Source: Microbulbifer sediminum
GTDB taxonomy: Bacteria; Pseudomonadota; Gammaproteobacteria; Pseudomonadales; Cellvibrionaceae
DNA: 64,000 bases
Assembly (NCBI RefSeq): GCF_021729035.1
Contig: NZ_JAJSAP010000005.1
Location: 124,001 to 188,000 of the forward strand
Direction of reading: 5' to 3'
Each line of letters starts with the position of its first letter. The stretch's first letter is position 1. A program made the position numbers and the translations under genes. Positions 18,066 through 27,703 of this stretch are shown here, piece after piece. The notes beneath the pieces were generated by a model, which was not told where the DNA came from, did not search any database, and was given only the letters and a program-made list of their open reading frames with translations.

Positions 18066-19448
18066 TCAAACGCGGTGGAGGTAGCTCTGGTACTCCACAT
18101 CGGTGACACGGGCGTCGATCTCTGCAAGCTCCTGGCGCTTGAGCAAAATAAACAACTCAACAAATCGCGGGTCGAGATATTTTTGCCAGAGGGCAGTCTG
18201 CTCAAATCGCTTGAGCGCCCCGCCCCAGGTATTGATCAGCTGCTCACTTTCCACCTGGTAGGCGTCACCCTCAACGGGCGCCGGAGCCTCGAGCTGCTGC
18301 TCGATACCGTGACAGACGCCCGCCAGGATTGCCGCCAGCACCAGATAGGGATTGACGTCGGCACCGGCAATCCGGTGTTCTATGCGGCGCGCTTCCGGGT
18401 TGCTCGCCGGCACTCGCAGGGTTGTCGTACGGTTGTCGTAACCCCAGCACAGATTCAGCGGGGCATGGGAGCTCTCCTGGAAGCGACGATAGGAATTCGC
18501 ATGCGGCGCGAACAGCGCCATGGCGTCATTCGCCGTCGCCAGCATACCGGCCGCGGCCTGGCGCAGCAGCGGTGTACCCAGGTCGCCGCCGTCATTGAAA
18601 ACATTGTTGCCGTCTTTATCGATCAGGCTCAGGTGGACATGCATGCCATTACCGGCCTGGTCACCAAAAGGCTTGGCCATGGTGCTTACCCGCAGCCCAT
18701 GGCTCCGGGCCACGCCCTTCAGCAACCGCTTGAACAGCAGGGTCTGGTCCGCCACTTTCACCGGGTCGGCGCTGTGCAGCAGGTTGATCTCGAATTGCCC
18801 CGGAGCGCACTCTGAAAGAATCGAATCCGCCGGGATTCCCTGCTCTTCGCAGGCCGCGCGTACATCGGCAAAGAAGTGCCGCTGGGCATCCAGCTCCGAC
18901 AGGTCATAAACGTCGGTGGAAGGCACCAGCTCCGCGTCGTTATCGCTGACCGGCCGCGGCCGCGCCAGGTGGTCTGCATCCTCGCGCAGCAGGTAAAACT
19001 CAAGCTCGGTGGCGCAGACGGCGCGGTAACCCAGCCCATCCAGTCGCTCAACCACCCGCTGCAGCTGGGTGCGGGGATCGGCGTAGAGGGGTGAACCATC
19101 CGCCTCGTGCAATTGCATATGCAGCTGTGCGGTTTTCTCCCGGTGCCAGGGTGCCAGGGATATCGGTGAGACCGGGATACAGACACCGTCACTATCGCCA
19201 CTGGCAAAAACCAGCGGGCTGTTTTCAATATCCCTGCCCCAGACATCCAGGCTGACCGCGCTGCGCGGCATCTGCAGGCCGCCTTTCAGCAACTTGCCCG
19301 CAGCCTCGGCTGGCAGCCACTTACCTCGCGGGATGCCGTTGATATCGAATGCAAAGCCCTCGACCCACTTGAGGTCGGGATGCTCGGCAAGGAAAGCCTC
19401 GGATTCACTGAGAATCTCTGGCGATGGCGAGAGTTGTTCTTCTGACAT
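18066..19448 (-). CDS. glutamine synthetase family, PuuA-like gamma-glutamylpolyamine synthetase
   Basis: A 460-residue GlnA-fold ligase of the PuuA/GlnA3 branch rather than true glutamine synthetase: there is no Tyr adenylylation loop, and the length is typical. Active-site motifs are CATELEFYLL (metal Glu), ECAPGQFEINLLH, MAKPFGDQAGNGMHVHLSL and EARRIEHRIAGADVNPYL. Family members join glutamate to putrescine or related amines using ATP, starting gamma-glutamylated polyamine breakdown. The gene follows a SpuC-like aminotransferase by 68 bp with a hairpin between, so both probably serve polyamine catabolism in the nitrogen locus that includes arginine-yielding enzymes. Confidence 0.85.
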   Translation of the reverse strand: MSEEQLSPSPEILSESEAFLAEHPDLKWVEGFAFDINGIPRGKWLPAEAAGKLLKGGLQMPRSAVSLDVWGRDIENSPLVFASGDSDGVCIPVSPISLAPWHREKTAQLHMQLHEADGSPLYADPRTQLQRVVERLDGLGYRAVCATELEFYLLREDADHLARPRPVSDNDAELVPSTDVYDLSELDAQRHFFADVRAACEEQGIPADSILSECAPGQFEINLLHSADPVKVADQTLLFKRLLKGVARSHGLRVSTMAKPFGDQAGNGMHVHLSLIDKDGNNVFNDGGDLGTPLLRQAAAGMLATANDAMALFAPHANSYRRFQESSHAPLNLCWGYDNRTTTLRVPASNPEARRIEHRIAGADVNPYLVLAAILAGVCHGIEQQLEAPAPVEGDAYQVESEQLINTWGGALKRFEQTALWQKYLDPRFVELFILLKRQELAEIDARVTDVEYQSYLHRV

Positions 19449-19483
19449 AAATTGCCCGGGAATTAATAATGGCCAAAACGCGA

Positions 19484-19506
19484 AGCGGGCGCCGGCGGCG
19501 CCCGCT
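19484..19506 (-). terminator. GC-rich hairpin between the aminotransferase and the glutamine-synthetase homologue
   Basis: AGCGGGCGCC and GGCGCCCGCT form a perfect ten-base stem around a three-base loop, followed on the minus strand by GCGTTTTGG. The T-run is only four, so this may attenuate rather than fully stop transcription from the aminotransferase gene. Confidence 0.6.
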
Positions 19507-19516
19507 GGGACAGAGT

Positions 19517-20866
19517 TTACGCCAGAGCCTTGGCAGTATCATCCAGCGCGCGATGCGCCTTATCCACCAGCTCGTCCACCTGCTCGGTGGTAATGATCAG
19601 CGGCGGCGCAATGATCATGGTGTCACCGGTCGCCCGCATGACCAGGCCATGCTTGATGCTCATATCGCGGCAGACGCCCCCGGCGGTGCAGTCGTCATCG
19701 AAGCGTGCACGGCTGTTCTTGTCTTTCACCAGCTCCAGCGCACCCACCATGCCCAGGCTGCGTGCCTCGCCGACGATCGGGTGCTCGGCCAGCTCTGCCC
19801 AGCGCCTGGCCAGATAGGGGCCGGTAACATCCCGTACGTTGCCGATAATGTTCTCGCTGCGCAGGATGTTGATTGTGGCAAGGCCCGCCATACAGGCTGC
19901 CGGGTGCGCGGAGTATGTGTAACCATGGGTGAACTCACCGCCCTTCGCCTTGATTACCTCGGCGACGCGGTCGCTGACCATGGTACCGCCGAGCGGGAAG
20001 TAGCCGTTGGTCACAGCCTTGGCAAAGGTCATCAGGTCCGGCTCCATACCGTAGTAGTCGGCACCGAACCACTCACCGGTGCGGCCGAAACCAAAGATCA
20101 CCTCGTCCATCACCAGCAGGATATCGTACTGGTCGAGGACTTTTTTCACTTCCGGCCAGTAGGTTTCCGGCGGAATGATTACGCCGCCGGCGCCCTGGAT
20201 TGGCTCGGCGATAAACGCCGCCACTTTCTCCGGGCCCAGTTGCTGGATCTTCTCGTCCAGGCAGCGCGCCGCGTGTACGCCGAACTCCTCCGGGGACATT
20301 TCACCGCCCTCCCCGAACCAGTAAGGCTGCTGGATGTGCTCGATGTAATCCAGCGCCTGGAACTGCTTGTGCATGCCGTTCATGCCGCCCAGGCTGGCGC
20401 CACCGATGGTGGAACCGTGATAGGCGTTCTTGCGCGAGATCACGATGCGCTTTTCCGGCTGCTCTTTCAGGTCCCAGTAGCGGCGGATGATACGCAGGTT
20501 GGTATCGTTGGCCTCGGAACCGGAACCGGTAAAGAAGACGTTGTTCATGTGCGCCGGGGTCACCTCTGCCAGGGCGTCCGCCAGCTGGATGGAGGGCACG
20601 GTGGTGCACTGGAAGAAGCTGTTGTAGAACGGTAGCGTGCGCAGCTGCTCGTAAATGGCGTCAGCAATCTCGTTGCGGCTGTAGCCCAGGTTACAGCACC
20701 ACAGGCCCGACATGCCGTCGAGCATGCGATGGCCGTCGATATCGGTGATATACGCGCCATCGGCATTGGTGATCACACGGGTGCCCTGTTTACCCAGGTC
20801 ATTGAAATCGGTAAACGGGTGCAGCAGATGCTCGCGGTCGTGTTGTTGCAGCTCGCTCTTGTTCAT
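19517..20866 (-). CDS. class III PLP aminotransferase, SpuC-like (putrescine-pyruvate)
   Basis: A 449-residue class-III aminotransferase. Motifs in order: MLDGMSGLWCCNLGYSRNEI, the phosphate-binding FFTGSGSEANDTNLR, AFIAEPIQGAGGVIIPP, the Asp that binds the ring nitrogen in LLVMDEVIFGFGRTGEW, and the PLP-lysine context MTFAKAVTNGYFPLGG. The sequence is of the SpuC type, which moves an amino group from putrescine to pyruvate. Close relatives act on beta-alanine or other omega-amines, so substrate is inferred from the PuuA-like neighbour. A GGAG ribosome site precedes the ATG. Confidence 0.88.
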   Translation of the reverse strand: MNKSELQQHDREHLLHPFTDFNDLGKQGTRVITNADGAYITDIDGHRMLDGMSGLWCCNLGYSRNEIADAIYEQLRTLPFYNSFFQCTTVPSIQLADALAEVTPAHMNNVFFTGSGSEANDTNLRIIRRYWDLKEQPEKRIVISRKNAYHGSTIGGASLGGMNGMHKQFQALDYIEHIQQPYWFGEGGEMSPEEFGVHAARCLDEKIQQLGPEKVAAFIAEPIQGAGGVIIPPETYWPEVKKVLDQYDILLVMDEVIFGFGRTGEWFGADYYGMEPDLMTFAKAVTNGYFPLGGTMVSDRVAEVIKAKGGEFTHGYTYSAHPAACMAGLATINILRSENIIGNVRDVTGPYLARRWAELAEHPIVGEARSLGMVGALELVKDKNSRARFDDDCTAGGVCRDMSIKHGLVMRATGDTMIIAPPLIITTEQVDELVDKAHRALDDTAKALA

Positions 20867-21027
20867 ATTCTCACTCCTGACTGGTTACAGCGCGACCGGG
20901 CCCCCACCGGCCGGCAGGGGCCCGCGGCTCGGCCGCCTCAATTTGTGATCACATTTTAGTGCGAGCCGCGGGAATAGCGCAAGGGCTGACTCCAGTCACT
21001 CTAGGGTAAGAATCCCCGGGGGCGCAT

Positions 21028-22455
21028 TCAGACCGGGAGGTCGCGGCTCCCGGCAAGGGGCGCCAGCATCGCTTCAGGGCTCAGCAACGCCTCCAGCTGC
21101 TCCGGGCTCATCAGCTTTTCCTCGATCACCAGCTCCGCGACACTACGGCCGGTGGCCAGCGCCCGCTGGGCAATGGCGGAGGTCTTGCCGTAGCCCAGGT
21201 ATGGATTGAGAGCGGTGACCAGTCCGATACTCTGCTCCAGGTAGCCCCGGCACACCGCCTCGTTGGCGGTAATACCCTGGATGCAGTCGCGCTGTAGCGA
21301 TCCCATCGCGGCGCCCAGGTAGCGGATGGACTCCAGCAGCTTGAAGCCGATCAGCGGTTCCATCACGTTCAGCTGCAGCTGCCCGGCCTCGGCGGCCATG
21401 GTGATGGCGGTGTCGTTGCCGACCACGGTAAAGGCCACCTGGTTGACCGCTTCCGGAATCACCGGGTTGACCTTGCCCGGCATGATCGACGAGCCCGGCT
21501 GCTTCTGCGGCAGGTTGATTTCGTTGAGTCCGGCGCGGGGACCGGAGGACAACAGCCGCAGGTCGTTACATATCTTCGACAGTTTGATCGCGCAGCGCTT
21601 GAGCATGCCCGACAAGAGGACAAATGCCCCCATGTCCGAAGTGGCCTCCACCAGGTCGGCGGCGGCTTTCACCGGCACACCGCTGATACGCCGCAGGTGG
21701 CCGATGGCCAGGTCGCGGTAATCCGCCTCGGTATTCAACCCGGTGCCAATGGCGGTGCCGCCCAGGTTGACCTCGGTCAGCAACTCGGCCATTTCATTGA
21801 GGCGCGCCACTTCCTCACCGATATTGGTGGCGAAGGCATTGAACTCCTGGCCCAGCGACATGGGTACCGCATCCTGCAGCTGGGTGCGCCCCATTTTCAG
21901 GACCGGGGCGAATTCCCTCCCCTTCTCCGCCAGCGCTTCCTGCAACCGGGCAGCAGCGGCGGTAAGCTCGCGCAGGCCGAAGACCATCGACAGCCGCAGG
22001 GCCGTGGGGTACACATCATTGGTGGACTGGGACATATTGACGTGGATATTGGGATGCAGTGAATCGTAATCCCCGCGCTCGCGCCCCAGGATTTCCAGGG
22101 CCCGGTTGGCGATCACTTCGTTGGCATTCATATTGGTCGAGGTGCCGGCGCCCCCCTGGATCATATCCACACAGAAATGCTCGTGGTGCTGTCCCCCGAT
22201 CAGTTCGTCACAGGCGTGCACAATCGCCCCGAGCTGTTCCTCGTCCAGCTTGCCCAGGTCGCTATTGGCCAGGGCACAGGCACGCTTGACCATGGCCAGC
22301 GCCACCACCAGGTCGGGAAAATGATTCAGGGGAATACCGCTGATACTGAAGTTCTCCAGTGCCCGCAGGGTCTGCACCCCGTAATAGGCCGCTGCCGGTA
22401 CCGACCGCTCGCCCAGCAGGTCTTTTTCCACACGAAAGTTGGCGGTGTCGCTCAT
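21028..22455 (-). CDS. aspA: aspartate ammonia-lyase
   Basis: A 475-residue member of the fumarase/aspartase superfamily with the signature GSSIMPGKVNP (catalytic flexible loop with the Ser) and aspartase-type pieces such as GGAGTSTNMNANEVIANRAL and LKMGRTQLQDAVPMSLGQEF. It converts aspartate to fumarate and ammonia in the cytosol. The ATG at 22455 matches the usual aspartase N terminus; an upstream extension to 22563 does not. It ends the putative cyanophycin operon (gap 197 bp after the cyanophycinase), and would deaminate the aspartate released there. Confidence 0.92.
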   Translation of the reverse strand: MSDTANFRVEKDLLGERSVPAAAYYGVQTLRALENFSISGIPLNHFPDLVVALAMVKRACALANSDLGKLDEEQLGAIVHACDELIGGQHHEHFCVDMIQGGAGTSTNMNANEVIANRALEILGRERGDYDSLHPNIHVNMSQSTNDVYPTALRLSMVFGLRELTAAAARLQEALAEKGREFAPVLKMGRTQLQDAVPMSLGQEFNAFATNIGEEVARLNEMAELLTEVNLGGTAIGTGLNTEADYRDLAIGHLRRISGVPVKAAADLVEATSDMGAFVLLSGMLKRCAIKLSKICNDLRLLSSGPRAGLNEINLPQKQPGSSIMPGKVNPVIPEAVNQVAFTVVGNDTAITMAAEAGQLQLNVMEPLIGFKLLESIRYLGAAMGSLQRDCIQGITANEAVCRGYLEQSIGLVTALNPYLGYGKTSAIAQRALATGRSVAELVIEEKLMSPEQLEALLSPEAMLAPLAGSRDLPV

Positions 22456-22652
22456 GTCGTTTTCCACAAAGAGGTCCGGCCGGCACGCGGTCGCGCCCGG
22501 CCCGGGAATAAAACGGGAAAGAATCAGTGCCCGGGTGCCGGGCGGGAGCATAGTAACGCCCACGGACTAACCGGCAATCAGGGCTGGCGATTCTCGCCGG
22601 CCCGGTGGCGAGAATTCAGTGGCCGGTCCTGGAAGCCAGCGGGGCCATGGAT

Positions 22653-23954
22653 TTATTCAGGGCTTCCCTGGTGAATCTCCACCGCCACCGGCTCCACCGA
22701 CAGCCTGACATCGCTGATCGAGTACTGGTCCTTGGTACCGGAGCCGTAACGCCAGTAGCCCCGGCTGTCATCGGTCTGCTCGAAGCGGAATCGTACCCCG
22801 TCGCCGGCCTCACTGAAGGCATAGCGGCGCAGCTCGCGGCTCTTGTCGTTGTCCAGCAGGGAGAATCCCAGCAGGTGATCCAGGCGGCTGTTGGGCAGCG
22901 CCAGGCCAGCGCCCTGCTGCGCCTCGTAGGAGAATGCCTCCCGGTCCCGGGTCTGGGCGCCATCCATGCGCTTTTCACCGGTTTGCCAGTTATAGCTGTC
23001 GCCGTGGCTGAACACGGACAGCAACAGCCCGTCCACGGCGAAGCGACCTTCGCCCGCAAACCGCGCATCACGTGCGTCCACCAGGATCAGATTGCCACTG
23101 CCGATCACCTCCAGCTCCCCGGAATCCAGATGCACCATCACCGCGGTATCCTCATCGATACCATAACCCAGGCGGAGGCCCGCACTGTGCGACGGTGCCA
23201 GCGCCCGGATCAGCCGACCCAGTCGGCTCTTGCGATCGAAGTGCTGGTCGACAATACCGCCGGGGAAAAATCCCAGGCCGGGCCTGACCACCAGCAGGCC
23301 GGACTCCTGTGCCTCCATACCCGCGTATTCGTCGGTCCCCGGTCGGGTCAGCGCGCTCAGGGAGTCCCCACCGGCAATCATCGGGTTGCTCATGATCGCG
23401 GCACCGGCGCTGGTACCGCCCACCACAGCACCCCTGGCGAGCTTTCCCCGGATCGCGGCCAGGAGCGGGGAATCCTCACCAGCCGGGTCCACCAGGGTCT
23501 GGGTAATGCGGGTCTGGTCACCACCCACGAACCAGATACCACCAACCCTGTTCATGGTGGCGACCACCTTTTCATCAAAGGCCCCACGGGCCCAGGTGCT
23601 TTCATCCTCCTCGGTGTCCCGGTCGTCGCGCACCGCGACCGGGAGCACATGCACGGGCCCCTTGTACCCGTGGTCGCGCAGGTCCTTCAGGAACTGCCCG
23701 GCATAATGCGCAGGGCGCCCGGAAGCCGCCGGCACGATGGCTACTTCCGGGTAGCCGGCCGGGATCGAGTCGATAAACGCCCGGTACACGGCGGCGTTAT
23801 CACTGCGCAGCGCGCCGCCCACAATCAGCAACCGCCCTTCCCGGGCCTGCGCCTCTACAGGCGCCATCTCGCTGCCTCCGCCGCGGGCATCGCCACAGCC
23901 GGCGACAACGACAGCTGCGGCAATCAGAAGGGTTCGGTACAGTCTTTTTATCAT
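22653..23954 (-). CDS. cyanophycinase, lipoprotein (peptidase S51 family)
   Basis: A 433-residue exported serine peptidase. The signal peptide MIKRLYRTLLIAAAVVVAGC ends in a lipobox, so it is anchored in the envelope. The S51 fold is clear: LLIVGGALRSDNAAVYRAF, WFVGGDQTRITQTL, and the nucleophile elbow VVGGTSAGAAIMS. Cyanophycinases cut the Asp-Arg polymer cyanophycin into beta-Asp-Arg dipeptides; exported forms let a cell feed on external polymer. The ATG at 23954 overlaps the AraC stop as ATGA; a GTG at 23963 is possible. The C-terminal 130 residues are extra to the catalytic core. Confidence 0.85.
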   Translation of the reverse strand: MIKRLYRTLLIAAAVVVAGCGDARGGGSEMAPVEAQAREGRLLIVGGALRSDNAAVYRAFIDSIPAGYPEVAIVPAASGRPAHYAGQFLKDLRDHGYKGPVHVLPVAVRDDRDTEEDESTWARGAFDEKVVATMNRVGGIWFVGGDQTRITQTLVDPAGEDSPLLAAIRGKLARGAVVGGTSAGAAIMSNPMIAGGDSLSALTRPGTDEYAGMEAQESGLLVVRPGLGFFPGGIVDQHFDRKSRLGRLIRALAPSHSAGLRLGYGIDEDTAVMVHLDSGELEVIGSGNLILVDARDARFAGEGRFAVDGLLLSVFSHGDSYNWQTGEKRMDGAQTRDREAFSYEAQQGAGLALPNSRLDHLLGFSLLDNDKSRELRRYAFSEAGDGVRFRFEQTDDSRGYWRYGSGTKDQYSISDVRLSVEPVAVEIHQGSPE

Positions 23955-24919
23955 CGTAAACACTCGCGGTAAGTGGTTCCCGTTGTCGGGCCGCAGCCGG
24001 GGTTGCCCCCACTGCGGCCCCGGCTAAAACCGGGATGAACAGGATGCTGCCGCTCCTCGCGGGGCGTGCAGCCGAAATAATTGCGAAAGGCACGGCTGAA
24101 ATGTGATGGCGAGCCAAACCCGCAGCGCCTGCCAACTTCCTCGATGCTGAGGTCACTGTGGTGCAGCAGGTCGCGGGCAAGGGCCAGTCGCAGGCCGATA
24201 TAGAATCGTGCCGGCAGCTGGCCAGACAGGCGCTTGAACACCCGCTCGAGTTTCTTGCTGGTAACCTGCAGGTAATCGGCAATCTCGCCGGTGGTCAGCG
24301 GCTCGGACAGGTTGCTGCGCATCAGTGCCTGCGCTTCAGCAAGCAGCGCCCGGTCACCGACCTCACCACGGGGGGAATCCCCCCGCCCACTGCCAGAGCC
24401 CTGCCAGTCTGCCAGCAGGGTATCCAGCATCAGGGGCAGCATTTCCTCATCGGAACAGGTCCAGATACGCTGGTCCCGTGCCATTCCCTGTGAAGACAGC
24501 GCGAGTCCGGGCTCAAGTGCCAGCAGGCGGGAGTGGAGCTCCTCCGGTGCACTGCAGGTCCGGTTCTCGAGCAGGCCAAGCTGGGCCAGCACCAGGACGC
24601 CTGAACCAATACCAATGCAGTAATGCGCCTGCCGGGCATGCGCCATGAGCCGCCCGCGCATGGCGGCGCGCAACGGTGGCTCACCTGAATGCTGGCGCCC
24701 ACCACAGAGAAACAGTGCCTGCGGGGAACGCGGCACGGAGGCCAGCACCTCGGCCTGGATTCGCACTCCATGCCGGGCCGGCACCGAACTTCCACTGAGG
24801 CTGAAAACCTGCGGTGACTGCGCGGCAAGTGCAAAGCGCTCCATCAATATCCCCAGCGCTCCCATCGGAAAACCGGGCAGCAGCACCACTGCAACATTCG
24901 CGGTAGGCGGGGTATTCAT
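23951..24919 (-). CDS. GlxA-type AraC family transcriptional regulator
   Basis: A 322-residue regulator. Residues 1-170 form a DJ-1/PfpI-like domain (NVAVVLLPGFPMGALGILME, ALFLCGG), here probably a sensor without catalytic Cys. Residues 200-300 form the AraC double helix-turn-helix (LTTGEIADYLQVTSKKLERV and IEEVGRRCGFGSPSHFSRAF). It lies inside the operon, one base after the dipeptidase stop and overlapping the next gene, so it is most likely the local activator responding to a peptide or amino acid. This regulator class often accompanies arginine or polyamine catabolic genes. Confidence 0.85.
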   Translation of the reverse strand: MNTPPTANVAVVLLPGFPMGALGILMERFALAAQSPQVFSLSGSSVPARHGVRIQAEVLASVPRSPQALFLCGGRQHSGEPPLRAAMRGRLMAHARQAHYCIGIGSGVLVLAQLGLLENRTCSAPEELHSRLLALEPGLALSSQGMARDQRIWTCSDEEMLPLMLDTLLADWQGSGSGRGDSPRGEVGDRALLAEAQALMRSNLSEPLTTGEIADYLQVTSKKLERVFKRLSGQLPARFYIGLRLALARDLLHHSDLSIEEVGRRCGFGSPSHFSRAFRNYFGCTPREERQHPVHPGFSRGRSGGNPGCGPTTGTTYRECLR

Positions 24920-24920
24920 A

Positions 24921-26093
24921 TCAGGCAAAAGCACCCCGGAACTGCAACTGGCTGTCGAAATACTGCCAGCGCCCTTTTGCCATCACATGGCGGATCGTGA
25001 AGCTTTCGGGATCCACCAGGCTCAGGTCAGCATCGAGCCCCTCGCCAATACCCCCCTTGCGGCGCAGCCCCAGCACCCTGGCCGGGTTCGAGGTAACCGC
25101 CTGCAGCGCCCTGACGAAGTCGACCCCCTCTGCCTGTACCGCACGACGGAACTCATCGAACAGGCTCCCCACCGATCCCACCTCGATATCCTGCAGGGTG
25201 CCGTTGTCACAGAAGTTGGTCATCGAGCCCTGGGCATCGGAAGAGAATGTCAGGCGGTCCTCCGGTGCACCGGACTCCAGCGCCACCCGCAACGCACGGC
25301 TTGCGCGCAGCTCGCCCGACGCCAGGATTTCCGGCGTAGTGGATGTGGTGAAATCGATAAAGCCACCCGCCTGGGCAAACTCGACGCCGTGCTGCAGCAG
25401 GTTCTCGTTGCGATTGATATGGGTAGGGTAAAACTGGCTGATCGGGATATCCGAATTGCTGACCGCATCGAAGAGCGGCTGCAGGCGGCCGTCACAGCCA
25501 CCCACATGGATGCTGATGACCCCGCTCTTGCCGCTCAGCAGGCCCGCGACCCGGGCATCGGAGGCGACCCGCAACAGCTCAGCCGTGGACGGGTGAGAAG
25601 AGCGATGATCGGAAATGGCCAGCTCGCCCACGCCAATAATATTGTCCACCAGCATGATGTCGGTACGGACACTGCCGGTAAGGGTATTGACCGGGAACTG
25701 GTATGAACCACTGTGCATATAGCAGGACAGTCCCTGGGCATCCAGGGCCCGGGCCTTGCCGTACAGTTCATTCAGGGTGCGCGTGGTGGCATCGGTGCCC
25801 AGCACGCCGATCACGGTGGTCACCCCGGAGGCAAAGGCCTCCCGCGGGTCCAGTTCTGGCGTGCGGGAGGCAAAGCCGCCCTCACCCCCACCGCCGCTGA
25901 TATGGACCAGGGAATCGACCAGCCCCGGCAACAACCAGGCCCCGTCCGCATCCACCACCTGGCCGATATTTTCCGGCAGGGCGAGGTTGTGGTCGATCTT
26001 CGCAATCCTGTCCCCGGCCACCAGCACATCGCAGATTCCAAAATCCCGCGGGGCGAAGACGTGGGCGTTTTTTATCAGTGTTATTTGTGACAT
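24921..26093 (-). CDS. iadA: isoaspartyl dipeptidase (IadA) homologue with an altered metal site
   Basis: A 390-residue amidohydrolase-fold protein matching IadA over its whole length. Family motifs: PGLVDSLVHISGGGGEGG, GVLGTDATTRT, AISDHRSS, LLSGKSGVISIHVGG, PTHINRN and LTFSSDAQGS (metal Asp). In E. coli IadA the first motif is D-Q-H-V-H and both His bind zinc; here it is D-S-L-V-H, so the first metal His is Leu62 while His64 remains. A Glu (157) stands where some relatives have the carboxylated Lys. It would cut beta-aspartyl dipeptides made by cyanophycinase, the next-but-one gene. Activity with this substitution is uncertain. Confidence 0.83.
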   Translation of the reverse strand: MSQITLIKNAHVFAPRDFGICDVLVAGDRIAKIDHNLALPENIGQVVDADGAWLLPGLVDSLVHISGGGGEGGFASRTPELDPREAFASGVTTVIGVLGTDATTRTLNELYGKARALDAQGLSCYMHSGSYQFPVNTLTGSVRTDIMLVDNIIGVGELAISDHRSSHPSTAELLRVASDARVAGLLSGKSGVISIHVGGCDGRLQPLFDAVSNSDIPISQFYPTHINRNENLLQHGVEFAQAGGFIDFTTSTTPEILASGELRASRALRVALESGAPEDRLTFSSDAQGSMTNFCDNGTLQDIEVGSVGSLFDEFRRAVQAEGVDFVRALQAVTSNPARVLGLRRKGGIGEGLDADLSLVDPESFTIRHVMAKGRWQYFDSQLQFRGAFA

Positions 26094-26109
26094 ATCAATT
26101 GTTTACTGC

Positions 26110-27627
26110 TCAGAAGCCGGCCAGGGCGGCGACAAGTACTGACAGGGAGGCAAACAGGAACAGGCCCGTCCACAACGGCAACACGAAGCGAAGCCAGAGG
26201 CCCCAGTCCAGCCGGGCCGCCCCCAGGCAACCCATCAGGGCGGCCGAAGTCGGCACGATAATATTGGTGAAACCGTCACCCAGCTGGAAGGCCAGTACCG
26301 CGGTCTGGCGGGTAACCCCCACCACGTCCGCCAGCGGCGCCATGATCGGCATAGTCAGGGCTGCCTGCCCTGAACCGGATGTAATAAAGAAATTGAAAAC
26401 CGTCTGGAAAACCAGCATGAACCAGGCGGAGACCGCGCCGGAGACATCGGCCAGCCCCTGGCCCGCCCAGTGCAGCAGGGTATTCAGGACACTGGCCCCG
26501 TTGGGATCGTCTCCCCCCAGCAGCAACACGATGCCCTTGGCCAGCGCTACCACCATGGCTGCCGGCAATAGCTGCTGGGCACCCTCCTTGAATGCAGCCG
26601 CCGCCTTATTCGCCGTCAGGCCATTGAGCCCGAAGGCGATGGCGACAATCGCAATCACAATCCCCATGGTGAAAAACTGGCTGGCGATTTCCGGCAGGAA
26701 ATAACTGCGCTCCACCACGCCCCAGATCATCCAGGCGATACCCGCCGCGAACAGCAACAGGATCCAGCCGTCGCCGCGGACCATGGTCTGCAGGGATTCC
26801 GCCGACTGCTGCTTCCGGCGGAATACCGCATCCGAATCATGTGCCAGGGACGACTCAGGGTCGCGCTGGATACGGCGTGCGTAGAAGAGCGTGTAGCCCG
26901 CAAGCAGGCAGGTGGCGACAAACCAGATCGCCATGCGGGGCCCACTGCCGGACATCAGCGGCACATCGGCAATACCCTGGGCAATACTGACACCAAAGGG
27001 ATTCATCCACGAGGTAGCGAAGCCCACCTGGGTGGCGACGTATGTCACCAGCAGTGCGGTGATACTGTCATACCCCATGGTCACCAGCAGTGGCACCACG
27101 ATCAGCGTAAAGGGAATGACCTCTTCCCCCATGCCGAATACTGCCCCACCCAGGGAAAAGAGCACACACAGGATGCCCAGGTAGAGATGCCCGGCCTCGC
27201 GGTTGCGGGCGATGACCTGGAACAACCCGCGCTCCACCGAGCCACTGGCAAAAATCAGCCCGAAAGCGCCGCCGGTCAGCAGGATAAAGGCGAAAACCCC
27301 GATCGAGGCGCCCCACTTGCTGCCCGAGACCATCCCCTCGAAGGCGAAATTCAGCAGGCCGATCTCTCCGCCTTCTGCAAATACGGCCATACCCTGCGGC
27401 GCATCCGTCGCCTGCTGGTAAGTGGCCGGGTCGATCACCTTGCGTTCGACACCGTTGACCGTCTGCACAATGGTCTCGTAAGTGCCGGCCGGGATCAGGA
27501 AGTTGAGGGCAAATGCGACCAGTGCCACGCACAACAAGATCAGGTAGGTATCCGGCATTGCCCATTTGGGCTCTGCGACCACCTCATCGGCGCCTTGCCG
27601 TTCGACTTCAGGGGCAGAAGCTTGCAT
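26110..27627 (-). CDS. YfcC-type (DcuC/ArcD-like, PF03606) inner-membrane transporter
   Basis: A 505-residue polytopic membrane protein with about twelve hydrophobic segments. It carries FILLTGGAFGLIFASGSVER, LFSLGGAVFGMGEEVIPFTL, and the QTVFNFFITSGSGQAALTMP segment with its hairpin SGSGQ motif, all typical of YfcC family carriers. Members are linked to uptake of basic amino acids, dipeptides or C4-dicarboxylates. It lies 16 bp before the dipeptidase gene and 77 bp after the TonB receptor, so here it plausibly imports beta-Asp-Arg or its products across the inner membrane. Confidence 0.85.
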   Translation of the reverse strand: MQASAPEVERQGADEVVAEPKWAMPDTYLILLCVALVAFALNFLIPAGTYETIVQTVNGVERKVIDPATYQQATDAPQGMAVFAEGGEIGLLNFAFEGMVSGSKWGASIGVFAFILLTGGAFGLIFASGSVERGLFQVIARNREAGHLYLGILCVLFSLGGAVFGMGEEVIPFTLIVVPLLVTMGYDSITALLVTYVATQVGFATSWMNPFGVSIAQGIADVPLMSGSGPRMAIWFVATCLLAGYTLFYARRIQRDPESSLAHDSDAVFRRKQQSAESLQTMVRGDGWILLLFAAGIAWMIWGVVERSYFLPEIASQFFTMGIVIAIVAIAFGLNGLTANKAAAAFKEGAQQLLPAAMVVALAKGIVLLLGGDDPNGASVLNTLLHWAGQGLADVSGAVSAWFMLVFQTVFNFFITSGSGQAALTMPIMAPLADVVGVTRQTAVLAFQLGDGFTNIIVPTSAALMGCLGAARLDWGLWLRFVLPLWTGLFLFASLSVLVAALAGF

Positions 27628-27664
27628 AGGGGTACACCAAGTTGGTTTTTATACTGGTTAACAG

Positions 27665-27691
27665 CCACCGCACCCCTGTGGGGGGCGGTGG
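27665..27691 (-). other. stem-loop between TonB receptor and transporter
   Basis: CCACCGC at 27665-27671 pairs with GCGGTGG at 27685-27691, with a further CCCC/GGGG stem inside. No T-run follows, so it may act as an mRNA processing or stability element that sets different levels of the receptor and transporter. Confidence 0.45.
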
Positions 27692-27703
27692 TATCCGGCT
27701 CGA

